DNA of 28,811 nt, taken from Mesotaenium endlicherianum. Taxonomy: Eukaryota; Streptophyta; Zygnematophyceae; Zygnematales; Mesotaeniaceae. The position numbers and the translations under genes were made by a program. Positions 9,851 through 20,173 of the stretch are shown piece by piece (position 1 is the first letter of the stretch; each line of letters opens with the position of its first letter). The notes under the pieces are model-generated. The model ran no database searches. It had not been told where the DNA came from and saw nothing but the letters and a program-made list of their open reading frames with translations. Where the stretch lies: contig WELA01012868.1 of NCBI GenBank assembly GCA_009602735.1, positions 365,839 to 394,649 of the forward strand, written 5' to 3'.

Positions 9851-11304
9851 GGCTGGTCTTTTCTCTCGACCTTAGGCAGGTGCTTGACCGGACACTGTTC
9901 TCTGTAGTGGCCTTTCTGCTGACAATGGTAGCAAGTAGATTTTGCTGAGGCTGGTCTCGGCTTAGTCCTACCACCACCCCTTCCATAGCCACCTCGAGAG
10001 GGACCACCTCTACCTCTAGACTGAATAGCATTGTACTCATACTCATATTCATCACCCTGATTATCCTCAGCCTGGTCTCCTTCAACTGCATTGTAGGAAC
10101 CGTGGGGCTTTTTGACAATCTTAGACACCAAAGCGTTACTCTGGCGCTTGTGATTGAACTGCTGCTGATCCCAGGCGTCAGCATCCTGGATCAAGTCAGC
10201 CAGTTTCTCATACTTTTTCTCAGCAAAATGACCAGAGACCTCGGATTTCAAGCCATACCTGAAGTATGCTATCCTATACCGTTCTGGCAAATCAGGCTGC
10301 TTCATCATGTTCTCTTGGAACTTTTGAGCAAACTCAGCAACTGAAGTGGTCTGCTTCAGTGTCAGGGAGATCATCGCATAGATAGCTTTCTCCTGCTGGT
10401 TGATGACATCAAACTTCTCATGCAACTTCTCGACAAACTCTACCCACGTAGGGTCACCGAGTTGCCGAGCCTTACGCTCTTCCTTCCAGTAAAGCCACCA
10501 GTCTGCGGCACTGCCTTTCAGTAGCGCACCGGTGTGCCTGACCTTCTCGTAATCTTGCAGTTCTGGGTAGTTCTCCAGCCACTGCTCAACATCCGCGAGA
10601 AACTTGATCAGGTAATATTTTCTGTTTCCCTCAGGATCATAGTCCTGGGGAGGTTTCGGCTTGGGCTTACTAGGCCCTCGGCCACCACCACTAGTGGTGT
10701 GAGACCCCAGTTGGTCTCTGTCCCGGAGTAGGGACATTATGATTCTTTTGTCCTCCTGCTGGGACTGATACATGGTCGCCATTTGCGACTGCATCTGAAC
10801 GAACAATGCTCCCAAGTCTACATTTTGGGGTGGTAGATTAGCAAATGCAGCAGCAGCATTGGCATCTACTCGCTGAGTAGTGTCCTCAACAATCCCTCTT
10901 GCTCCTGCAGCAGCAATTCCTGCCGCATTCAGCCGGTCACGTATTTGACCTAGGGGTACATTGAGTTGTACGGCAGGAGGTGGGTTCAGAACATTGGCCC
11001 TTGATGCCATAAGTTCTTCAACAGTGCGCTCGTCAGCTGGCTGTCCTTCCCTCCTTTGTATATCTTCAGCGGCCTTTGCTACTTGTTCAGCTTCTAGTCT
11101 GGCTATCTCCTCCTCAGCTTGCTGAGCTGCGACTGAGGCAATAGCAGCTGCCTCATCTGCAGCCTCCCTAGCTGCAGTATCCGCTACTGCTTCCGAATAG
11201 GTACGGTTTCCCGCTACATGGCTTTCCGCCTGGTTTTCGACATTCTCGTTATCCTGGTTCTCCATGTCTCGGGAGTTGCTAGTTTGAGACCTTGTCCTTA
11301 CCAT
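9826..11304 (-). CDS. gag: Gag, element 1
   Basis: 492 residues. The N-terminal part is acidic and Ala/Glu-rich (about 40-105), likely coiled coil. The capsid-like region is about 225-400, with the retrotransposon Gag pattern [21 protein letters not shown] and [18 protein letters not shown]. An Arg/Gly-rich segment ([17 protein letters not shown]) precedes a single zinc knuckle, [14 protein letters not shown], at about 458-471. The start at 11304 is 34 nt after the LTR/primer-binding-site border and fits a short leader. It assembles particles and binds the RNA genome. The last codons overlap the frameshift signal, and pol lies in the -1 frame. Confidence 0.92.
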   Translation of the reverse strand: MVRTRSQTSNSRDMENQDNENVENQAESHVAGNRTYSEAVADTAAREAADEAAAIASVAAQQAEEEIARLEAEQVAKAAEDIQRREGQPADERTVEELMASRANVLNPPPAVQLNVPLGQIRDRLNAAGIAAAGARGIVEDTTQRVDANAAAAFANLPPQNVDLGALFVQMQSQMATMYQSQQEDKRIIMSLLRDRDQLGSHTTSGGGRGPSKPKPKPPQDYDPEGNRKYYLIKFLADVEQWLENYPELQDYEKVRHTGALLKGSAADWWLYWKEERKARQLGDPTWVEFVEKLHEKFDVINQQEKAIYAMISLTLKQTTSVAEFAQKFQENMMKQPDLPERYRIAYFRYGLKSEVSGHFAEKKYEKLADLIQDADAWDQQQFNHKRQSNALVSKIVKKPHGSYNAVEGDQAEDNQGDEYEYEYNAIQSRGRGGPSRGGYGRGGGRTKPRPASAKSTCYHCQQKGHYREQCPVKHLPKVERKDQPLKDSNSQ

Positions 11305-11325
11305 ACAAAGAAGACTGTGATAACT

Positions 11326-11338
11326 GCTCCGATACCAC
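11326..11338 (-). other. Primer-binding site, element 1 (initiator tRNA-Met)
   Basis: GTGGTATCGGAGC on the minus strand starts directly after the CA end of the 5' LTR. It resembles the plant initiator-Met primer site TGGTATCAGAGC with one change. Confidence 0.8.
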
Positions 11339-12059
11339 TGAAATGAATCGACTTACCAAATAGGCGATTAACAATTAATAAAGATCTTTATATCAGCAAG
11401 TAATCTTTATGGTAATTTCCGTTAACTGGTTAAACGGCAAAGGACAATACACTAGCAGTGAATAATACTCGTAAGTCAAATGCGAGTAAACTAGCATCAA
11501 TAATGCAAATCAGTAAACTCATACATAAGCAAGGTTAGAAGACAGTGCGTATCAATGGCTTCTCGCCTTGGATTCAGATCTCTCTCAGTAAGCTGTACAA
11601 GAGAGTTGGCCTCGTTTCCGAATGCCGAACTCGAGAGCAATGCCTAGCATATGTACATGGAATGAGTTTACTGTTCAACGGTCAGTGCGATGGCACCGCC
11701 TACCCGGGAGTTAACCACGTTGGTAGGACCTCGGTTAACCAAATCCACCGCCATCTCCCATCATCCCGAATAGCCATCCATCATAGGGATGTCATCTGGC
11801 TATTCATCTAGCATATCGCACTTAGATGCATATCAAGGCAGTTCGCTGCTACCGAGTACGGAAGTCAGCTTGCTGTCAAAGAATGTGTCAGCAAGCTGAC
11901 TTATATGGACTTTCAGCCTGCTGCTTTCGACTGAGTCATTAAACTGATAATTATGTAAAGTCCAGCAAACTGAGTATTAACTAAAGTTCAGCAGGCTGAA
12001 CTTAATTAACTATTATATTTAAATGAATATTATATCCACTAATATACTGATTCATTACA
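11339..12059 (-). repeat. 5' LTR, element 1 (721 bp)
   Basis: It starts TGTAATGAATC and ends GATTCATTTCA on the minus strand, an 11-bp terminal inverted repeat with one mismatch, between the target duplication and the primer-binding site. It contains two strong inverted repeats: 11864-11875 with 11889-11900 (12 bp, 13-nt loop) and 11984-11992 with 11995-12003 (9 bp). A TATAAA candidate is at 11392-11387, rather close to the LTR end. Its last 21 bases hold a splice donor, TTTG|GTAAGT. Confidence 0.85.
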
Positions 12060-12064
12060 CAGAG
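12060..12064. repeat. Target-site duplication, right (element 1)
   Basis: CAGAG directly after the LTR end; partner of CAAAG at 5186-5190. Confidence 0.7.
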
Positions 12065-12540
12065 CTACACAGCAGCATCTTGTGGTCTACATCAACTATG
12101 CAGCTAATGAAGGCATGGAAGAGTTGAAGACATCCTTCTTAGACTTGAAGGCAGTGGAGGATGGCACTGCGAAAGGTCTCAAGATGCTTTTGTTAGAGAT
12201 CTTAGAGGAGCACGGGTTGGATACCAAGAAGTTTGTGGCCCTTGGTAGTGATGGAGCATCAGTCATGGTGGGCACAAAGGGTGGTCTTGATACATTGTTG
12301 AAGAGGGATAGTGCATCACCGACCCTCAAGGCGGTGCATTGCATTGCACATCGGCATGCACTCTCCCTACAAGATGCTGCATCCACAATTCCGGAGATGG
12401 ATTGCGTGGACAAGATGATCGCTGAGGTATTTATCTGTTCCATTCCAACCTATGTGCACAATATTAGAGTACGTTTACTACATTCAATTGCTTATAGTCC
12501 TTTTATTGTCCACAGCATTTGCATATGGGATGGGAAGGGG

Positions 12541-13195
12541 GGCGGGGGGGGTGTGTGGCGGTGGTACACACGCGCACACACACACACACACGCACACACG
12601 CACCCACGTGCGCACACACACACACACACGCGCGCTCGCACGCACACACTCACAAACACAAAGACACACGTACGCACGCACACACACACACACACACAAA
12701 CACATTGACTACTAGTAACTCAAGGTTTAGGGTTTGGGGTTTTGTGTGTGAGGTCTAGGCGTTTGGGTGTTGTACACTTGACTTGCATGCACACACACAT
12801 ACACACACACCCACTAACACACACACGCACACACACACATACTTACAAACACACACACACACGCATGCACACACGCACACACATACACACACAAACACAT
12901 TGACTACTTGTAACTCATGGTTTAGGGTTTAGGGTTTTGTGTGTGAGATTTAGACGTTTGAGTGTTGTACATTTGACTTGCATGCACACACACACACGAA
13001 CACACCCACAAACAAACACACACACACACACGCACGCACGCACACACCCACAAACACACACACACACACGCACGCACACATACACACACACATTGGCTAC
13101 TTGTAGCTCAAGTTTTAGGATATGGGATTTTGTGTGTGAGGTCTAGGCACACATACATACACACACCTACACACAAACTTCTACACACACATTGA
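12541..13195. repeat. CA/GT repeat array with a telomere-like spacer unit, in the hAT intron
   Basis: Long (CA)n tracts with CG interruptions alternate with a spacer of about 65-90 bp that recurs three times (from about 12702, 12898 and 13090). The spacer runs CATTGACTACTTGTAACTC, then GGTTTAGGGTTT, then TGTGTGTGAG, and in the first two copies GTTGTACA and CTTGCATGCA. The period is about 190 bp. All of it lies in the intron 12427-13234, preceded by a G-rich run at 12536-12550. Alternating CA/CG tracts can adopt Z-DNA; open frames here (HTHTHT-type) are not genes. Confidence 0.85.
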
Positions 13196-14387
13196 GATAT
13201 TGTGTTCAATGTTGGGTGTGTTATTACTTTGCAGATCACGGAGTTTGTGGGGCGATCTCCTAAGCGTCTGAACCTTCTCAAGGAGATACAAAAAGAGATG
13301 GAGGTTTCCGTGTTGAGTCCAAAGCGTTTCTTCTCCGTCCGTTGGCTGTCAAGAGGGGCTGTTTTGGAACGACTGGGGAGAGTGTTGCTTGCCATCCTTA
13401 CAATATTGAGGAGTTCTGGAAAGGACAAGTTGTATGCAAGGGTGTGCAACTGGGAGCTGTTATGCTTTCTGAACTTCTTGCGATATGTCCTTCCAAAGAT
13501 TGACGTCTTGAACAAGCTTTTCCAAGCTGATCAAGTCAATCTTGTTGAGATAGGGGCGTCAATTAAGCAGCTCATTGACTTCATCAAAGTCAGCTATCTC
13601 AATGAAGGAGAAAAATGGGCTGAGGGGAGTACACATTTGAGGGCATTTCTGCAGGAAACGGTCAATGGTGATAATCCACGTACTTGTGTCCCAGAACTCC
13701 CAGGGTGTTCGCATAGAGCATGAGCTGAGCATGCAGAGGGCAACAAACCCTAGAGAGCGAGCTAGCTTAGCCTCAGTTAAGGCTGTTGTTGCTCTCTTGT
13801 GCGGGAACTTGGTGGATTCCTTCAATGCACGATACGGGGATGTTGGGTTCTTCAATATTGCCAAGCTCTTTGTTCTCTCTCACTATATTGCGGCAGCAGA
13901 TGGAGGGAGGAAAAAGTGCTTTGAATGGTTTGAGAGATTGATAGGATCTCTCACAGATTATGTGACTGATGGGGCTAAGGTCTTGAGGGTCAAGCAGTGC
14001 CGTGAGCAATTGCTTGCTTTTGTGTCTTTCATGAGAAGCTTGGCTGAGGGTCAGCCATCTATGGAGGGTGCATGGAGAAGCTTCTCGCAAGGTTCTCAAG
14101 CCTTGCGAGAATGTCCAGATATGGTGGCTTTGATGCAGCTCATGAGAGTTATTCCCACCAACACAGCCATGTGTGAGCAGGGATTCAGCAAACAGAACCT
14201 CATCAAGACATCAAAGAGGACGGATCTGAGCAGCGACACTCTGGCAAAGCTCATGAGGATTTCTCTGACTTCTACAGAGAAAGAGAACTCAAGTGAAGTT
14301 CATGAGGTCGTCGACAATAGAGCAGATGCTTTGTTTGATGCTATCTACCAAGCATGGATTGCATTGAAATTACGTAGAGTACAATAG

Positions 14388-15214
14388 TTTATTCATTGAG
14401 ATGCAGTGCATTATTCGTCACATGTGGCGACTGTACTTTGTAGACATTTATTTTTTGCAAATTATTTATACATTCTTTCTCTACTGCTTGTTTTGTTGTT
14501 TATGTATGGCAGCACCATGCGCTTGATTTGTATTGTTTGTGTCTCATTTACCATCTTATTGTTCGTAATAATTCCTTAAGAGGTTTATGCAAATAATATA
14601 ATTTGTGGTGAAGATGAATGTTATAAGATTTAACTTACACTACGAAAGCAAAAATAAATATTATTTTGTATGGAGGAAATATCAAAGACCTTCAAATGAT
14701 TTGACAAGCGTGAGCTTGAAGATTTAAGCCCATGTTATCAGAAAGTCTATTGAAGACCTTTGCCGCCCTCTGCTATAAGTACAATTGTACTTAATTTATC
14801 TTTTCGTGAAATGGTATATTTTGGATGTTTTTGACCGGCACGAGGATGCCTCATAAAACCCTTCATTTTAAGTCGGGTGTCAGATAAAATCCAAATATTC
14901 ACTGCCAAGGTGTTGCCGAAATCCGAGGAGTTTGTCGAATCCTGGGGCCTGGTTGTAACTTGTGCACAACTTAAAGAAAAAAGGAAGGCAACAGGCATGC
15001 GGGAGCCCCTCATCCATGGATCGTCAATTATCGTCCCACCTCATCCTGCATTCAAAAAATGGTGCGTTGATTCAACCCATGCTCCCAGATTGAGCAGGAA
15101 TTCTTCGTCAAAAATCGCGTAGAGTGCATTTTAGGGCTTGGACTTTTTTGGCGAAGGAATATTGGCCAACACCCTCTCTTTGGCTTTTTTTGCCCAAACC
15201 TTCTCGACACGATG
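14388..15214. other. AT-rich region between the hAT gene and the tandem array
   Basis: It holds the presumed 3' UTR of the hAT transposase, then the motif cluster at 14823-14892, then unassigned DNA. I see no supported gene. Confidence 0.5.
14823..14892. repeat. Cluster of GGATGT...AAAACCC motifs, right of the hAT gene
   Basis: Copies at 14823 (GGATGTTTTTGACCGG), 14844-14861 (GGATGCCTCATAAAACCC) and 14875-14892 (GGGTGTCAGATAAAATCC) match those at 3599-3739. GCCAAGG follows closely in both places. Confidence 0.45.
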
Positions 15215-15717
15215 TGTAGTGAAACAGATAGATGAAGTACGTAGTGAAATATAATACTTACTCTATTTAAGACAAGGATCTTTGAACACAAGTGGTAGCT
15301 TCTTGAAAGAGAGATGGCTTCTTGAAAGTTAATATATTTCTGGATTTTGGCAAGTACAAGAGTGATTCTGCAATGTCTTTCTATATTCTAGCTCTTGTTT
15401 ATATACTTGCTAAAAAAGTAATTTCTAGGAAGGTGTATGTTGATGTGTTGGCATCCAACACATCCCAAAACTTGCCACCTCTTTCTAGAATAATGTACAC
15501 ATGTCCTTTTGACCTAAAAATGGCACATTTGACTTTTGCCACGTGGAGTTCTTCTAGGTCTTTCCTCTAACTTCGAAAATGCCTTAGAAGGTTCAAAGGA
15601 CATGAACCAAGTCACTAGAGTACCTATTCACACTTGAATCCACACAATACTACTCCAAATATATTTGAAAACATTAAAACATATGCAAACTAATATATAA
15701 TAACTCAAATCACTACA
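15215..15717 (-). repeat. LTR A (503 bp), 3' LTR of element 2
   Basis: TGTAGTG...CACTACA ends. By hand count it differs from LTR B at about 18 of 503 positions, mostly near its left end. Confidence 0.9.
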
Positions 15718-15730
15718 TCACCCCCCCGCC
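15718..15730 (-). other. Polypurine tract, element 2
   Basis: GGCGGGGGGGTGA on the minus strand directly before the start of LTR A. Confidence 0.75.
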
Positions 15731-15755
15731 AGAAAAAACGACGTCTCGGCGCGTC

Positions 15756-15884
15756 AAGTCAGGTCTTACACATGTGGAGCAGACTAGTCAACATCTTCAA
15801 GTCAGATGCCACACATGTGAAGAGGATTAGTCCAAGGCGCCAAGTCAGGTGCTACACACGTAAGGTAGACTAGGCAAGGTCGTA
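15756..15884 (-). repeat. 43-bp tandem repeat (x3) near the polypurine tract, element 2
   Basis: Units begin at 15756, 15799 and 15842, exactly 43 bp apart, each reading AAGTCAG then ACACATGTG-like then an ACTAG or ATTAG core. The array sits about 25 bp from the polypurine tract, in the untranslated 3' region. The same array is in element 3. Confidence 0.8.
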
Positions 15885-16507
15885 GGTGGTGTGACCTTAT
15901 TGGCTAGCCTACTCCTTGATGATAAAGAAAATTGTACAAGTTGGCCCAGAATCTGCCACGAATTCAAAAATTCATAGCGTCCACATTACTGCTCCAAATC
16001 TGAAAATTCAAGTGCCAAACGGATCGCGTCAAAGAACTTACTGGGTCACCAAATTTGAGAGCATTCTAATTTATGGAGTGTTGTTGAGAGCTGAGAGAGT
16101 AGGCACTCCTCCAAATCTGTGCAGAAACTTCTGAGAATCATAAGTCCTTCTATACTTCTCCAAATTCTGCAAACTAAAAGTTTCAAACTGGGCGCTGTAA
16201 GATGTTCTACCAGAGTCTTGAGTTTCAGAGCATTCCAAGGTCAGGGGAGGGCACAATGTCAGAAGGCATATTCTGCCCTAACAATGGTAGCAGCTTGACC
16301 CCCTTNGTAGCAGCTTGACCCCCTTCTACTTAGAGCATCATATCTCTCTTACCAATGCTCCAAATTGAGCAAACTTGGAATCTAAATGACCGGCTACTTA
16401 TGGACTACAGCCAAGTAAATTTTCAGAATTTATTATGCGGAGACCTATCACCAGTAGCAGTTTTAGTTTTCTATCCAGAAACTGCGAGAAGAGAAGAGTG
16501 TCTAATG
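15885..16507 (-). other. Untranslated 3' region, element 2
   Basis: No open frame of the element covers this stretch. It contains loosely repeated CTCCAAAT...CTG blocks (about 15991, 16110, 16158 and 16356) and the N-flanked duplication at 16287-16325. Confidence 0.55.
16287..16325. other. Contig join: N flanked by a 19-bp exact duplication
   Basis: The 19 bases at 16287-16305 are repeated exactly at 16307-16325 on either side of N (16306). Element 3 has only one equivalent copy here. This looks like two overlapping contig ends joined without merging. Confidence 0.85.
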
Positions 16508-19500
16508 TCAATTTTTCCTCTTTCTTGTTCTTGCAGGCTGCCTCCAAGGGGTCTTCTGCTGCTTCTTGATGGTGGCAGGCTGCCTCCCTGAAGTCTTCGG
16601 GCTTCTAGTAGAGAGACTTGGGGCTGGTCCAAGATGGGGGTTGGCGGCATGGAAGCGCTTCAACTTTCTCTGAACTTTGTCAAGGTAGTGCGCCGCCACC
16701 CAACTATTCTCCGAATCTGGATATCCTTTCCACTTGATCAAGTATTGCTGCTGTCTCCTGAAATTTCTCATAGCCACTATGTCTTCCACTTCGTACTCCA
16801 AATGATCATCCACTATTGTTGGGGCTGGTGGGGTTGTCACACGTCCTGGGAACTTGTTGTCGGGTTGCACATACGGCTTGAAGAGGGAAGCGTGGAATAC
16901 GGGGTCGATGTGCATAGTCTGGGGAAGTTCTAGCTTGAAAGCAACTGGGTTGACTTGCTGGATAATCTTGAAGGGTCCCAAATACTTGGGAGAGAACTTG
17001 CTGCCGGCAGGCCTGTTGTTCAGGGAAATATTCTTGGATGATAGGAACACGTTGTCACCCGCTCTGTACGTAATTTCTCTTCTGGACCTGTTTGCCACTT
17101 TTGCTTGAGCATCTTGTGCGTGTTGTAGAGCTTTCTTGGCTGCTGCAAGGGCTGCTTCTAATGTCTCCAAAAAATCTGTGGCTGCAGGTACTTCATCATG
17201 GCCAGCCGTGAAGCTCAGTGGCGTGGTTGGATGGAAGCCATAGTTGAGGAAGAATGGGGACTCTTGGGTAGAGGCCTGCGTCGTATTGTTGTAGGCAAAC
17301 TCCAGGAGGGTCAAGTACATGTCCCAATCTTGCTCCAGAGTAGACACGTAGGCCTTTAGAGAGGTCTTTAGGGTACGATTCATACGCTCGGTTTGCCCAT
17401 CTGATTGTGGGTGGTAGGCGGTAGACATATCCAGCGATGTACCCAAGTTCTTGAAGAGATTTTTCCAGAAATGGCTTGTGAATCTTGGGTCTCTATCTGA
17501 CACAATTCTTGATGGTAGTCCATGGAGTCGGAAGATGTTGTCAAAGATGAGTCTTGCAAGTTGTGGTGCTGTAGCCTTAGTCGTCGTGGGAATAAAATGA
17601 GCCATCTTGGTAAGTCTGTCCACCACCGTGAGTATTGCATTATGGCCTCGAGGTGTCACGGGCAAGTCCACGATAAGGTCCATTGAGATGTCCGTCCATT
17701 GTCTTTCGGGGATTGGTAGTGGTTGGAGGAGTCCTCCCGCCTTTTGCGATGATGGCTTGATTCTTTGGCATGTGTCACAGCTCCTGCAGTACTCCTTGAC
17801 TTGCTTAGACATGCCTGGCCAACAATAAGTCCTAGCTAGAACGCCCGTGGTCCTTAGGATTCCGAAGTGTCCTCCAAGAGGGTTGTCGTGTGCTTCTCGT
17901 AGAAGCAAGAGCCGGAGGTATATGTCATTAGGAACACATCTCTGGCCCGTATCTTGCCTCACCCAATAATTCCCTTATTGCTTCTTGTATGGGTCCAAGG
18001 CTGCTTCTTTGTTCTTGTAGTAAGGGTCTCTTTCATAGGCGGCTGAAAATCGAGCTTTTAGATCTGTCTTCAGGGATGTCATCACTGCATTTAATTGCAG
18101 TCTTGAGAGGGGGTCAGCCGGGTTTGTCTTGCCGGGCTGGTACTGAATCGTGATGTTGTATTGTTGCAAGTATCCGCTCCATCTTGCTTGTCTCCTTGAG
18201 AGATACGGCTGCGTTTGGAGGTGCTTTAACGCCTCGTGGTCCGTGGTGACCAGTACTTTGCGTCCTTCAACGTAGCAGCGCCAAACCTTCAAGGCATGTA
18301 CAATCGCCAATGCCTCTCGCTCCGTGGTTGTATAATTTTGCTCGGCTGGATTTAGCTTCCTTGACTCGTAGGCGATGGGCTGCAGTCCCTTGCCTTGGTC
18401 TTGAAGCAGGATTGCTCCTATTGCATAGGAAGATGCATCGGTGATGACGTGGAAGGGCCAATCTGGGTTTGGACTTGGGAGTGTGAGCACCGGGGATGTG
18501 GTCAATCTTCGCTTTAACTCTTGAAATGCCTCTTCCTCTTTCTCGGTCCATGTATATAGCCTGTCCTTCTTGAGTAGATCTGTCAGGGGGGCTGCTATGT
18601 GCGAGAAGCCTTGGATGAATTTTCTGTACCAATTGGCAAATCCCAAGAATGACTGGAGTTCTTTCTTGGTCGTGGGGGTTGGCCATTCCTCCACCACCGT
18701 GGTCTTCTTGGGGTCCATCTTGATGCCATCAGCAGTCACGTGGAGACCTAGGAACTCCACTTCTTGTTTGGCAAACTCGCACTTTGACTCCTTCGCAAAT
18801 AGCTTGTTTTGCTTCAATACTTCAAGGACTTCTTTCAAGTGTCTCGCATGCTCTTCAAGGGTCTTGCTGTAGATAAGGATGTCATCGATGAATACCACCA
18901 CAAATCTGTCCAACATGGGCTGAAATATGGTGTTCATCATAGTCATGAAAGTTGCTGGCGCGTTGGTGAGTCCAAATGGCAGGACCATGAACTCAAAATG
19001 TCCATATCTTGTCCTGAATGCCGTCTTCTCTATGTCCGGTTCTGCGATGCGAATCTGGTGGTAGCCGCTCCGTAAGTCAATCTTCGTGAAGTACTTGGCT
19101 CCAACCAGCCGGTCCATGAGCTCATCCATGCGCGGCAGCGGGTATCGATTCTTGATGGTGATCTTGTTGAGGGCGCGATAGTCCACACACATCCTCAAGG
19201 TACCATCTTTCTTCTTGACAAATAGCACCGGGGCTCCAAATGGCGACTTGCTAGGTCGAATGAAGCCATGCTCCAGTAGCTCCTTGATTTGCTTCTTGAC
19301 TTCGTCTAGCTCCGTGTATGACATTTTGAACGTAGGCCGAGAGATGGGCTTGCTTCCGGGCTCCAACTCTATCTTGTGGTCTACGAATCTTTTGGGGGGT
19401 AGGCCCTTGGGCAATTCCGGGGAGAACACTTCTTTGTAGTCCTCTAAGACTTCTTGTATCTCCTTGGGAACGGGGCTGCCTTCTTGACTCTCGATGTCTT

Positions 19501-20173
19501 TCTTGATGTCTTTTGGCGTGATCAAGGCCAAAAGAAGCTCGTGTCCCTTCCTCACAAGTCTCTTGAGTTGGAGGGCGGACAATAGTATCTCGTGTGCCGG
19601 CTTCTGGATGTCTTGGGTCTGGATATTCTGGATTGCGCGCAAAATACAGATTCTTGAAGTGATGTCATTCTTGATCTTGATAGTACCGGTCCTCCAATCA
19701 ACTTGGGGGTTGTGCTTGGTCAACCAAGGCGTCCCTAGGATGACGTCGTACTTGCCCAATTGCATGGGGGAGAACACTACTCTATCCTTGAAGGACTTGA
19801 TAGAGAGTGCCAAGGGGTACGTCTTCTTGGAAGGGGTAGTATAGGAGAATCCATCGGGCATCATAATCTCCTCGTCGTGGTCAAGAGTTCGCATAGTAAT
19901 ACCGTGCTTGGTGGCAAAATCTGCAGCAATGAAGTTGCCTTGAGCTCCGCTATCCACCAAGATGTGGACCTTCTCTCCTCCAAGGTAACCTCTCAAACTC
20001 ATTGGGGCTGGAACGTCGTCTTCAACGGGGGTCTCCACCTCACTTGGCGTGTTGCCTTCTCGTGAAGTGGGTCTTGGGGTGGTAGGCTCCTGGCCTACCG
20101 GCGCTGTCCGTTTTTTGACAACTTTTTGGGGCATGAAAGTGCACGATGGCCCTTTTCCTTGCAATAAAAGCAT
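16508..20173 (-). pseudogene. pol: Pol polyprotein, element 2, with one nonsense codon
   Basis: The same protein as the element 3 pol, but codon 733 is TAA (17977-17975) where element 3 has GAA. The frame continues unchanged after it to 16508. The upstream part (732 codons) has protease [10 protein letters not shown] at about 73-82, reverse transcriptase FIDDILIYS at 428-436 and RNase H. The part after the stop has the integrase zinc site, the DDE residues, a GPF module and the chromodomain. A product ending at the stop would lack integrase, so the copy should not integrate on its own. The first 700 codons are nearly identical to element 3, while the integrase part shows many substitutions. 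Confidence 0.9.
20081..20116 (-). promoter_or_regulatory. Programmed -1 frameshift signal, element 2 gag/pol
   Basis: A AAA AAC (20116-20110) in the gag frame, a 10-nt spacer, then a perfect 7-bp hairpin: GGTAGGC pairs with GCCTACC around CAGGA (20099-20081). It contains the gag TAG. Identical to element 3. Confidence 0.78.

Larger units (their letters stand above)
5191..12059 (-). mobile_element. Ty3/gypsy chromovirus, element 1, inserted in the hAT transposase gene
   Basis: A 6.9-kb insertion with TG...CA ends and a 5-bp target duplication (CAAAG/CAGAG). In minus-strand order it holds a 721-bp 5' LTR (12059-11339), a primer-binding site, gag, a frameshift signal, pol with protease, RT, RNase H, integrase and C-terminal chromodomain, then a polypurine-like tract and a left part with a coiled-coil ORF. 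The left end matches the LTR only over its outermost 21 bp (5191-5211). The one mismatch in the target duplication and this rearranged end suggest an old or recombinant copy, although gag and pol are open throughout. Confidence 0.85.
4428..14387 (+). pseudogene. hAT-family transposase (TTF-type zinc finger, DUF4371, hAT dimerisation), disrupted
   Basis: Exonic parts are 4428-5190, 12065-12426 and 13235-14387. The first follows an acceptor (TGTGTGCAG at 4411-4419) with ATG at 4428. At the N-terminus CSWC and a later HxH region fit a TTF-type zinc finger. MIDESTD ends at 5190, where element 1 is inserted. The frame resumes at 12065, completes the split codon and continues (TQQHLVVYI, then GSDGASVMVG, then CIAHRHAL), as in DUF4371/ZNF862-like hAT proteins. 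An in-frame intron spans 12427-13234 (GAG|GTATTT, TTTGCAG). The last exon contains the hATC dimerisation region near 14140-14270 (NTAMCEQGFSKQN). Between about 13660 and 13700 the frame shifts by one, so this part is broken or has a 34-nt removed segment. With the insertion and the shift the copy should be inactive. Element termini were not found. Confidence 0.8.

Noticed and set aside
12720-12935. TTTAGGG-like sequence as a telomere
   Set aside because: Only one or two units per spacer, inside a transposase intron; not a telomere array.
12484-13146. His/Thr and Cys/Val repeat ORFs in the CA/GT tracts
   Set aside because: They are translations of dinucleotide repeats inside an intron.
12541-13195. 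CRISPR-like array
   Set aside because: Repeats are simple CA tracts with decaying spacers in a eukaryotic intron, not uniform repeats with unique spacers.
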